From contig CAKNOA010000017.1 of NCBI GenBank assembly GCA_930990065.1, positions 1 to 45,007 of the forward strand: 45,007 bases of DNA, written 5' to 3'. Every line of letters starts with the position of its first letter. The stretch's first letter is position 1. The stretch comes from an uncultured Clostridia bacterium (lineage in GTDB: Bacteria > Bacillota > Clostridia > Oscillospirales > Acutalibacteraceae). This document shows, in pieces, positions 23,773-30,711 of this stretch. The notes below the pieces were generated by a model that made no database searches, was not told where the DNA came from, and worked only from the letters and a program-made list of their open reading frames with translations. Made by a program: the position numbers and the translations under genes.

Positions 23773-24390
23773 TTATTCCATAGCTTCGGCGGCGGCCAGA
23801 ATCAGGTCGGCCGATTTTTCCAGCCCGAAGAACGAGCTGTCCAGCGTGAGGTTATAGTTCGATACATCATCCCACCGTTTATTGGTGTAGAAGCTGTAGT
23901 AGTTACCACGCTGTTTATCTTTGCGGTTGAGGGTGTCTTCCACTTTCGCAGGGTCGATCCCGTAAAATTCAATGGCACGCTTCTTGCGGGCTTCGCGGTT
24001 GGCGTTCACAAATACATGCAACACGTCGTCCCGGTCACGCAAGATGTAGTCGGCACAGCGGCCTACGATGATGCAGGGGCTGTCTTCCGCCGCTTTTTTG
24101 ATAATATCCGATTGGATCAGGAACAGTTTGTCGTTAATGGGCATATCACCGGCGGCGGGAACCGTGCCGAAAGAAAACGTACCCATCACAAGGGAGTAAA
24201 GCAAACTGGAGGTGGCCCGCTCGTCGGCGTTATGGAAGACCTCTTCGCTCATGCCGCTTTTTTTGGCAGCCATGGCAATCAGTTCTTTATCATAAACCGG
24301 GACATTGAGACGGTCGGCCAGAAGTTGACCGATAGCCCGGCCGCCACTGGCGTATTTTCTGGCAATTGTAATGACACGACATTTTTTCAT
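23773..24390 (-). CDS. cytidylate kinase-like family protein (205 aa)
   Basis: P-loop-like nucleoside monophosphate kinase relative (cytidylate kinase-like family, PF13189 type). The N-terminus ITIARKYASGGRAIGQLLADRL is the variant phosphate loop. VYDKELIAMAAKKSG, CIIVGRCADYILRDRDDVLHVFV and KKRAIEFYGID are typical, with NRKDKQRGNYYSFYTNKRW near the lid and C-terminus. The family is common in anaerobic Firmicutes and its true substrate is not established. AAAGGGTGA lies 8 nt before the ATG. It has its own strong promoter embedded in the end of the preceding patatin-like gene. Confidence 0.9.
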   Translation of the reverse strand: MKKCRVITIARKYASGGRAIGQLLADRLNVPVYDKELIAMAAKKSGMSEEVFHNADERATSSLLYSLVMGTFSFGTVPAAGDMPINDKLFLIQSDIIKKAAEDSPCIIVGRCADYILRDRDDVLHVFVNANREARKKRAIEFYGIDPAKVEDTLNRKDKQRGNYYSFYTNKRWDDVSNYNLTLDSSFFGLEKSADLILAAAEAME

Positions 24391-24440
24391 CTATACAGTC
24401 ACCCTTTCATCTTAGGAAAAATTCCCAATATTCTTTTTTT

Positions 24441-24469
24441 ATTCTAGCCCCTTTCGTTCAAAATGTCAA
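24441..24469 (-). promoter_or_regulatory. promoter of the cytidylate-kinase-like gene
   Basis: On the minus strand TTGACA (24464-24469), 17 bases, TAGAAT (24441-24446). The TGA stop codon of the upstream patatin-like gene is part of the TTGACA hexamer. Confidence 0.8.
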
Positions 24470-25326
24470 TGGCTTTTTTCTTCTTCCTGCTTCACCCATG
24501 AAGGCAGCGTAGCGGAAAGGCCTTTGGTATAACCGGCCTGGTAGAGGGCCAAAAGTTCCCGGCGGTCTTTCGTAAAGCGGCTGACAGCGACCGGGGTGTC
24601 AGGGGCTAAAACGAGCGCTTTCCCTTCGCTTTCCAGCCGGGCAGCCAGAGCCTGGGCCCGGCGGTAGACGATATGGCGCAGGGATAGGGTGCGCACGGTT
24701 TCCGGGTATGCCCGGTAGGCCGCCTGATACGCGGCCCGGGGGCTTTCGGGTTTTTTGTGGTAGGAGCGTTCCCGGGTGAGCACAATGAGCAGCCGGGTGC
24801 ATCCTTTTTCCAAAGCCCGGCGGATCGGGATAGGATCGGACGAACCGCCATCGAGGTACAGCCGGTTTTTCCATGCGACGGGTTTGGAGAAAACGGGCAG
24901 GGCACAGCTGGCCGCCAACAGGGACGAACCGGGGTACAGGTCTTCTTTGCCAAAATAGGCCGGGCGGCCGGTGATAAGATCGGTCACACCGATTTCAAAT
25001 TCCACCGGCGACGCCATCATGGCGCCGTAATCATACGGGTCCAATTGGTCGGGAATTTCGTGGAACACGAAATCCATACCGAAAAACGAGCCGGTCGTGA
25101 CAAAATTGTGCAGGCTCAGATACCGTATGTCGTCGATATAATCGATGTTGGTGCGAAACGAGCGCCCTTTCTGCCCCGATACATAACTGGAGGCATGGCA
25201 GGCACCGGCCGATACCCCCACGATATAGCCGGCTTTTACACCCCGTTCCAACAGGGCATCCAGTACACCGGCGGCGAACACCCCCCGCATGCCGCCGCCT
25301 TCCACTACGATTCCGGTTTTTTCCAA
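24466..25326 (-). CDS. patatin-like phospholipase family protein (286 aa)
   Basis: Serine lipid acyl hydrolase of the bacterial patatin family (YjjU/RssA-like). The oxyanion loop GGGMRG is at residues 10-15, the nucleophile elbow GVSAG has S39, and the catalytic aspartate D159 is in LDGGSSDPIP; ASCALPVFSKPV precedes it. There is no signal peptide, so it probably acts at the inner membrane face. The start is TTG at 25326; AAAGGAAG is 9-11 nt upstream, no ATG lies before the catalytic glycines, and MEKTGIVVEGGG is the expected N-terminus. It lies 33 nt behind the Xaa-Pro peptidase gene, so the two are probably co-transcribed. Confidence 0.9.
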   Translation of the reverse strand: MEKTGIVVEGGGMRGVFAAGVLDALLERGVKAGYIVGVSAGACHASSYVSGQKGRSFRTNIDYIDDIRYLSLHNFVTTGSFFGMDFVFHEIPDQLDPYDYGAMMASPVEFEIGVTDLITGRPAYFGKEDLYPGSSLLAASCALPVFSKPVAWKNRLYLDGGSSDPIPIRRALEKGCTRLLIVLTRERSYHKKPESPRAAYQAAYRAYPETVRTLSLRHIVYRRAQALAARLESEGKALVLAPDTPVAVSRFTKDRRELLALYQAGYTKGLSATLPSWVKQEEEKSH

Positions 25327-25359
25327 ATCGTGTCGCTTCCTTTCTTTATATAAGAGCGG

Positions 25360-26442
25360 TTATTTGAGTACCTGCAGGTCTTTGCGGTAGGAATTGAGCA
25401 CTTCGCAGCCCGTTTCCGTGACCAGTACCAAATCTTCCACCCGTACGCCAAAGGAACCGGGCAGGTAAATGCCGGGTTCCACCGAAAAGACCATGCCGGG
25501 TTCGGTGACGGTTTCGCTGACTTGGCTGTTATCCGGCGGTTCATGGCAGTCGAGCCCCAGCCCGTGCCCCAACCGGTGGGTAAACTGCGGGCCATAACCG
25601 GCGTCTTCAATGAGCGACCGGGCGGCCCGGTCGATTTCTTTCATTTTCATACCCGGACGGATCAGGCTTTCGGCCTTTTCATTGGCGGCCCGCACGGTAT
25701 CATACACCTTTTGCTGTTCGGGCGCGACCGTTTGCCAAAACACGGTGCGGGTCATATCGCACCAATAGCGGGGTATGGGCATGAACAGGTCCAGCACCAC
25801 GCTGTCCCCCGGGCGCAGCACAGTGCGGTCCGGTTCATGGTGCGGGTCGGCACAGTCGGGCCCAAAGGAACAGATGAGCCCTTCACCCCGGCTGGCGCCC
25901 CGTTCCTTGTAACAGGATTCGACAAAGGCAGCCGTTTCTTCTTCCGTGACGCCTTCATGCAAAAAGCCGACGGCCTGCTCCATGACCTGGTCATTGAGTT
26001 TCGAAGCCTGGCGCAGGGCTTCGATTTCTTCTTTATCCTTGCGCATGCGGCACAGGTCCACCGGGGCCGAACCGGGCACCGGGATTACGTCGGGCCGCTT
26101 TTCCATCAGGGCGAGCAGGTGGCGGCTGGGCCACCATTTGTCAATGCCCAGACGGCCCGGACGCACCGTGGCGGCAATATCGGCCACCGGATCGTCGGTG
26201 TCGTTGTGTGTGCGGCAGATAAGGGGCGGCTCCCCGGCGGGGAGGCCGAACAGGTCATTGCCGAACAGGACGGCGCGGCCGTCCAGATCCAGGTACAGGG
26301 CCAGCTGGCGTTCCATGGGGGTGATCCATACGCCCGTGAGGTAATACACCGACGACGTGTATGTGACCAGAATTTGGGACAGACCCTGGCGGCGCATTTC
26401 TTCCCGCACCCGGGCGGCGCGGCTTTCGTGCAAAGTAATCAT
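25360..26442 (-). CDS. M24 Xaa-Pro aminopeptidase/dipeptidase (360 aa)
   Basis: Pita-bread-fold dinuclear metallopeptidase that removes residues next to proline. The N-terminal creatinase-like domain spans residues 1-130 (VTYTSSVYYLTGVWITP). The catalytic domain shows all five ligands: VVLDLFMP (Asp), CDMTRTVFW (Asp), HRLGHGLGLDCHE (His), VFSVEPGIYLP (Glu) and FGVRVEDLVLV (Glu). Length is typical of PepQ/YpdF-type cytosolic enzymes. AAGGAAG lies 8 nt before the ATG. First gene of a two-gene unit with the patatin-like protein, divergent from the YgjP-type peptidase. Confidence 0.94.
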   Translation of the reverse strand: MITLHESRAARVREEMRRQGLSQILVTYTSSVYYLTGVWITPMERQLALYLDLDGRAVLFGNDLFGLPAGEPPLICRTHNDTDDPVADIAATVRPGRLGIDKWWPSRHLLALMEKRPDVIPVPGSAPVDLCRMRKDKEEIEALRQASKLNDQVMEQAVGFLHEGVTEEETAAFVESCYKERGASRGEGLICSFGPDCADPHHEPDRTVLRPGDSVVLDLFMPIPRYWCDMTRTVFWQTVAPEQQKVYDTVRAANEKAESLIRPGMKMKEIDRAARSLIEDAGYGPQFTHRLGHGLGLDCHEPPDNSQVSETVTEPGMVFSVEPGIYLPGSFGVRVEDLVLVTETGCEVLNSYRKDLQVLK

Positions 26443-26459
26443 ACCGTGTACTTCCTTTC

Positions 26460-26510
26460 TCCATAGGCCCCGGGAAAGGGGCTTGCAATTTTTAAAAAAT
26501 GTGGTAAGGT
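26460..26510. promoter_or_regulatory. divergent promoter region sharing a palindromic -35
   Basis: TTGCAA at 26483-26488 reads the same on both strands. Rightward it is 16 bases from TAAGGT (26505-26510, with extended TGG). Leftward it is 17 bases from a weak TATGGA (26460-26465). The leftward spacer is an inverted repeat, GCCCC-N6-GGGGC. The rightward promoter is the more convincing. Confidence 0.5.
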
Positions 26511-26548
26511 GATACCCATATTATAAGCCCGAAAAGGGAGGCGGAGCA

Positions 26549-27124
26549 ATGCCCGGCGAAAAAAAAGAACCCTTTGTGCTGCTGCGTTCCCGGCGGCGCA
26601 CACTGTCATTGGAAATCAAAGAAAACGGGGACCTACTGGTGCGGGCCCCATTGCGGATGAGCCAGCGCGTGATTGAAGATTTTGTGCAGCAAAAACAGCC
26701 GTGGATTGAAAAGGCCAGGGAGCGGGTGCGCAGCCGTCCGGCCCCAAAAGTGCTGACCAAAGAAAAAGAACAGGCGCTGCGCGCCCTGACGCGGGAGCGG
26801 GTGCTGCCCCGGGTAGCCCCCTGGGCGGACCGGTTGGGCGTCAATCCTCAAAAGGTCACCGTGACCGGGGCCCTTACCAGGTGGGGCAGCTGCAGTGCCC
26901 GGGGGCACGTGTGCTTTTCGTGCCTATTGGGGGAACAGGAAGACAGCCTGATCGATTATGTGATCGTCCACGAGCTGTGCCATTTGCGGCATATGGACCA
27001 TTCCAAACGCTTTTGGCAGGAAGTGGGGCGGGTGATACCCGACTGGCCAAAGCGGCGGGCTAAGTTAAAACAGGCGGCCCGCTACCGGCGGCCAAACGAA
27101 CAAACGGCGCCCGGGGGGAGTTGA
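26549..27124 (+). CDS. YgjP-type (M48/DUF45) zinc metallopeptidase (191 aa)
   Basis: Small putative metalloprotease of the YgjP/SprT-like group. The zinc motif VIVHELCHLRHMDHSKRFW gives H141, E142, H145 and a third ligand downstream; TRWGSCSARG before it is a family signature. The N-terminal half (SRRRTLSLEIKENGDLLVRAP) is the usual beta-rich domain. There is no signal peptide or membrane segment. AGGGAGG lies 8 nt before the ATG. Its last codons form the 5' arm of its own terminator. The cellular substrate of the family is unknown. Confidence 0.9.
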   Translation: MPGEKKEPFVLLRSRRRTLSLEIKENGDLLVRAPLRMSQRVIEDFVQQKQPWIEKARERVRSRPAPKVLTKEKEQALRALTRERVLPRVAPWADRLGVNPQKVTVTGALTRWGSCSARGHVCFSCLLGEQEDSLIDYVIVHELCHLRHMDHSKRFWQEVGRVIPDWPKRRAKLKQAARYRRPNEQTAPGGS

Positions 27125-27145
27125 TCCCCGGACGCCGTTTGTTTT
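27101..27145 (+). terminator. terminator overlapping the end of the YgjP-type gene
   Basis: CAAACGGCG-c-CCGGGG (from 27101) pairs with CCCCGG-a-CGCCGTTTG (ending 27141) around a 9-nt loop that contains the TGA stop codon (27122-27124); GTTTT follows. Confidence 0.82.
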
Positions 27146-27182
27146 GAGGGAAAACGGTGGTTATTTTATCAATAGGTGAGAA

Positions 27183-29507
27183 TCAGATTTCGGTGTAGCA
27201 CACATCGGCAAGGCCGGCGTTTACATCCAGCACAGTGCCCAGTTCGCTTTCGTGGGCCACAGCGCCTTCCACATTCTGCACGTTTTTCACGTTGTGCAGC
27301 ACGAGCTTCAGGTTTTCGGCACGGCCGTCGAAGGAGACCGTTACCTTGTCGCCGCAGCGCACGGCTTTGACCGTGAGCATCTTAGTAGCACTGCTGTCAT
27401 ACACGGTGAAGGACGCTTCGTCTTTCAGGGCAAACACATGCAGTTCCAGGTCTTTGCCGTAGTCATACACGGGTTCCTGGTTGTTGCCGCCCAAGGGGAT
27501 GATGCTGTTTTCGCGGGCATAGAACGGCAGCGAGAAGAAGTCGAACGTTTCGCTGCGCCAGGAACCGCCTTCCACTTCTTTGTTCGAGAACATGTGGGTC
27601 CAGCGGCCGGCGGGCAGGTAGTAGTCGGCGACGTTATCTTCGCGGAACACCGGCGCGACCAGCAGGCTGTCGCCCAGCATGTACTGGCGGTCCAGATCCT
27701 GGCAGCCCAGGTCGTGGGGGAATTCCAGCAGCATGGCGCGCATGGAGGGGATACCGGTCTTGTTAGTCAGAACCGCGTTGGAGTACAGATACGGCATCAG
27801 GCGGCACTTGTATTCGCTAAAGAAGCGGCACACATCCACGCATTCGGTGCTGCCTTCCGGATCGAACAGCCACGGCACACGGTAGGAGCTGTTGCCGTGC
27901 AGGCGGGAATGGGTGGACAGCAGACCGAACGCCGTCCAGCGCTTATACACTTCGGGGGTAGCCGTCAGTTCAAAGCCGGACATGTCGTGGCTCCAGAACC
28001 CAAAGCCGGACAGCGTCAGGCTCAAGCCGCCGCGCAGGGATTCCGCCATGGAGGGGAAGGTAGAGCTGCAGTCGCCGCCCCAGTGTACGGGGAACTTCTG
28101 ACCGCCCACCGTAGCGGAACGGGCGAAGACTACGGCTTCGTTGTGACCCTTTACTTCTTCGAGCAGGTCAAAGACCACTTTATTATACAGATAGGTGTAA
28201 TAGTTGTGCATGAGTACCGGGTCGCTGCCGTCATAGTACACGACGTCGGTGGGAATGCGCTCGCCAAAGTCGGTCTTGAAGCAGTCAATGCCCACATCCA
28301 GCAGTTTTTTCAGGTAGCTCTGGTACCACTTGCAAGCATCGGGATTTGTGAAGTCCACAACCGCCAGGCCGGGCTGCCACAGGTCCCACTGCCATACGTC
28401 GCCATTGGGACGGCGCAGCAGATAGCCGTGTTCCATACCTTCTTTAAACAGCGGGGACTTCTGGCCGATGTAGGGGTTGATCCAAGCACACAGGTGCAGG
28501 TGCTTGTCGTTTTTCAGGCGCTTCATCATGCCTTCCACATCGCCGAACATTTCGTTGTCCCACGTGAAGTTGCACCATTCATAGGCCTTCATCCAGTAGC
28601 AGTCGAAGTGGAACACGTGCAGGGGGATGTTGCGTTCCCGCATGCCGTCCACAAAGCTGTTGACGGTTTCTTCGTCGTAATTGGTGGTAAACGACGTGGT
28701 CAGCCACAGGCCAAACGTCCAGGCCGGGGGCAGGGCGGGTTTACCGGTCAGGTCGGTGTAGTGCACCAGCACGTCTTTGGGTTCGTCGCCGCCGATGACC
28801 ATGAACTGGGCATGTTCGCCGGGGACGCTGAACTGGGTGCGGGAAATGGCTTCGCTGCACACTTCATAGGACACCTTGTCGGTGGAGTTGACGAACACGC
28901 CATATCCCTTATTGGTGATGTAGAAGGGGATATTCTTGTAGCTGATTTCCGAAGCGGTGCCGCCGTCTTCGTTCCAGATGTCCACCGTCTGGCCGTTTTT
29001 CACGAACGGCGAGAAGCGTTCGCCCAGGCCATAGACTTTTTCGCCCACGCCCATATCCATCTGTACGCGGATAAAGGCGCCTTCGGGAGTTTTGGCCCAA
29101 CCCAGGTGACGGTCGCCCAGGCTGGTGAGCAGGCGGCCCTTGTAATAAAAGCGCATGTCGAACGGGAACTTGGTCATTTTCACCGTCATGTTCCCGTTGG
29201 AGATCGTGATTTCGCCGTTTTCATCGGTAGCCGTCAGTGCGCACTTCTGATCGGCGATGTCAAAGGCCGGTTCTTTACGGGCCGAGCCCATGAAATGCCA
29301 CACGTGCACGGCGATGATGTCGGGCTGGGGAGAAGTAAATTCCAAAGTCAGCAGCGGGCCGTCCATGGAGCGGCCGCGGTTGGTGACTTCCCAGGGGGAG
29401 ACAAAGAGCGTTACCTTGTCATTTTCCACCTGCATTTCCCGAATGTCCGTTGCGTTAAAGATTTCCACGCCGGGTCGTTTGAGCCAGAAGCCATTGGTGA
29501 ATTTCAA
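27183..29507 (-). CDS. yicI: alpha-xylosidase YicI, GH31 (774 aa)
   Basis: Releases alpha-linked xylose from xyloglucan-type oligosaccharides such as isoprimeverose; cytosolic, no signal peptide. The GH31 nucleophile D413 is in CFKTDFGERIP, and the acid/base D479 is in HWGGDCSS. The N-terminal beta domain and the loop FHFDCYWMKAYEWCNFTWD are YicI-specific. Start: AAAAGGAG lies 9 nt before a TTG at 29507, giving the standard MKFTNGFWLKRPGVE; a TTG three codons earlier almost touches the ribosome site and is rejected. Length is close to that of E. coli YicI (772). A divergent AraC-family gene is the likely regulator; no transporter is adjacent. No clear terminator follows. Confidence 0.96.
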   Translation of the reverse strand: MKFTNGFWLKRPGVEIFNATDIREMQVENDKVTLFVSPWEVTNRGRSMDGPLLTLEFTSPQPDIIAVHVWHFMGSARKEPAFDIADQKCALTATDENGEITISNGNMTVKMTKFPFDMRFYYKGRLLTSLGDRHLGWAKTPEGAFIRVQMDMGVGEKVYGLGERFSPFVKNGQTVDIWNEDGGTASEISYKNIPFYITNKGYGVFVNSTDKVSYEVCSEAISRTQFSVPGEHAQFMVIGGDEPKDVLVHYTDLTGKPALPPAWTFGLWLTTSFTTNYDEETVNSFVDGMRERNIPLHVFHFDCYWMKAYEWCNFTWDNEMFGDVEGMMKRLKNDKHLHLCAWINPYIGQKSPLFKEGMEHGYLLRRPNGDVWQWDLWQPGLAVVDFTNPDACKWYQSYLKKLLDVGIDCFKTDFGERIPTDVVYYDGSDPVLMHNYYTYLYNKVVFDLLEEVKGHNEAVVFARSATVGGQKFPVHWGGDCSSTFPSMAESLRGGLSLTLSGFGFWSHDMSGFELTATPEVYKRWTAFGLLSTHSRLHGNSSYRVPWLFDPEGSTECVDVCRFFSEYKCRLMPYLYSNAVLTNKTGIPSMRAMLLEFPHDLGCQDLDRQYMLGDSLLVAPVFREDNVADYYLPAGRWTHMFSNKEVEGGSWRSETFDFFSLPFYARENSIIPLGGNNQEPVYDYGKDLELHVFALKDEASFTVYDSSATKMLTVKAVRCGDKVTVSFDGRAENLKLVLHNVKNVQNVEGAVAHESELGTVLDVNAGLADVCYTEI

Positions 29508-29577
29508 AACGATCAACTCCTTTTATTTTCTGGCGGAAGGAATCCAAATCAAAAGGACGGTTTCCTCTTGTGTTCCC

Positions 29578-29642
29578 ACCGCAAATGTTCTATGATAATC
29601 CCATAATAATGACTTTTCGGCGGAAAATCTACCGCAAATTTT
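29578..29642. promoter_or_regulatory. candidate AraC-type operator repeats
   Basis: Two direct repeats, ACCGCAAATGTT (29578-29589) and ACCGCAAATTTT (29631-29642), begin 53 bases apart, close to five helical turns, between the divergent yicI and AraC-type genes. The similarity continues weakly downstream (TATGATAA versus AGATAAAG). A small palindromic element, TTTTCGGCGGAAAA, lies between them. Direct repeats on one helix face are typical for AraC-family sites. Confidence 0.5.
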
Positions 29643-29690
29643 AGATAAAGTATCACAATTTTGATTTTTTGCGAAAAAGAAGGGGATTTC

Positions 29691-30572
29691 ATGCAAAAAA
29701 CCGAATTGCGGGAAAACCGCCGCCATGGCGACGCGTTTTTGCCCATTGAGCACTACGAAATGAAAAGGCAGGACGGGTACCACGCCCTGGATTGCCACTG
29801 GCACCGGGAAATGGAATTTTTCCGGGTCATGCGCGGGGAAATCCAGGTGCAGGCCGGCAACAGCTTTTTTCGGGCGGAACCGGGGACCCTGCTTTTTTTT
29901 GGCAGCGAAGAATTGCACGCGGCGGCTCCTTTGCCGGGAAAGGACTGCGACTACCGGGCCATTGTCTTTGACCCGGAAATGATGTGCAGCGCCGGGGGCG
30001 ACAGTGTGCGCATGGAGTTTGTGCGGCCGCTTTTACAGGGGGAACTGGCCGTACCCCGCCGGTTTGCCCCGGAGGATACCCCCATTCAAAAAGCCTTTGA
30101 CGAACTGTACACACTGCTGGAAAAAAAGGAAGGGAAAACGTATCCGCTGCTGATTAAAGCCGGCATTTTAAAGCTGTTTGCCTGCTTAATGGAACGAAGC
30201 GTACCCCAAAAGCAGGCCCGCAAAAGCGAAACCGCCGACCGCATGAAACAGGTGCTTTCCTATATAGGGGACCATTATAAAGAAGCGCTGACCCTGGAGG
30301 AGCTGTCCCGGCGGTGCGGGCTGTGCCAGGGGCATTTTTGCCGGGTATTCCGCCAGTACACGTTAAAGACCCCGGTGCAGTATATCAATACCGTGCGTTT
30401 GGATGCGGCGGCCCAGCTGTTGCGCACCACCGACCGGAAGGTGCTGGATATTGCGCTGGACACGGGGTTTAATTCCGTCAGCTACTTTACCGGGGTGTTC
30501 CGCGATTATGTGGGGGTGACGCCCACGGTGTACCGCAAGCAGGTGCAGCAAAAAGAAGGGGAGCGCGATTGA
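29691..30572 (+). CDS. AraC-family transcriptional regulator (293 aa)
   Basis: Sugar-responsive regulator with an N-terminal cupin sensor and a C-terminal double helix-turn-helix. The cupin part (residues 20-130) shows YHALDCHWHREMEFFRVMRGEIQVQAG and EPGTLLFFGSEELHAA. The DNA-binding domain (about 190-290) shows LTLEELSRRCGLCQGHFCRVFRQY and the AraC signature LDIALDTGFNSVSYFTGVFRDYVGVTP. AAGGGG lies 5 nt before the ATG at 29691; an in-frame ATG ten codons earlier lacks such a site. Its position divergent from yicI suggests that it controls xylosidase expression. The TGA stop lies inside the -35 of the next gene. Confidence 0.94.
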   Translation: MQKTELRENRRHGDAFLPIEHYEMKRQDGYHALDCHWHREMEFFRVMRGEIQVQAGNSFFRAEPGTLLFFGSEELHAAAPLPGKDCDYRAIVFDPEMMCSAGGDSVRMEFVRPLLQGELAVPRRFAPEDTPIQKAFDELYTLLEKKEGKTYPLLIKAGILKLFACLMERSVPQKQARKSETADRMKQVLSYIGDHYKEALTLEELSRRCGLCQGHFCRVFRQYTLKTPVQYINTVRLDAAAQLLRTTDRKVLDIALDTGFNSVSYFTGVFRDYVGVTPTVYRKQVQQKEGERD

Positions 30573-30597
30573 CACCACCGGTGGGATGCCGTATAAT
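30569..30597 (+). promoter_or_regulatory. consensus promoter of the aldo/keto reductase gene
   Basis: TTGACA (30569-30574), exactly 17 bases, TATAAT (30592-30597): a perfect sigma-A promoter. The spacer begins with the perfect 10-bp palindrome CCACCGGTGG (30575-30584), a possible operator. Confidence 0.9.
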
Positions 30598-30603
30598 AAA
30601 AAC

Positions 30604-30711
30604 ACATAGTTGGCAAACCTTGCTTGCGCCAGGAAGGCGGCAGCGTAGAACCGGAAGACCGGGGGCGGTTTGCCGGGAACGGAGATCGAAATAAAAGGAG
30701 GAACCTTTCGT
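30604..30711 (+). ncRNA. structured 5' leader of the aldo/keto reductase gene
   Basis: About 108 nt of leader. GGCAAACC (30612-30619) pairs perfectly with GGTTTGCC (30667-30674). Inside this closing stem are an arm GC(U)UGCGCC/GGCG(G)CAGC with loop AGGAA (30622-30644) and a hairpin CCGG-AAGA-CCGG (30651-30662), giving a three-way junction. No known riboswitch class was recognised by eye. The ribosome site AAAGGAGG (30694-30701) lies 3' of the structure. Confidence 0.45.

Noticed and set aside
27252-29606. 784-codon open frame on the plus strand opposite yicI
   Set aside because: Shadow of the GH31 gene; the product is low-complexity, rich in His and Val, with no domain.
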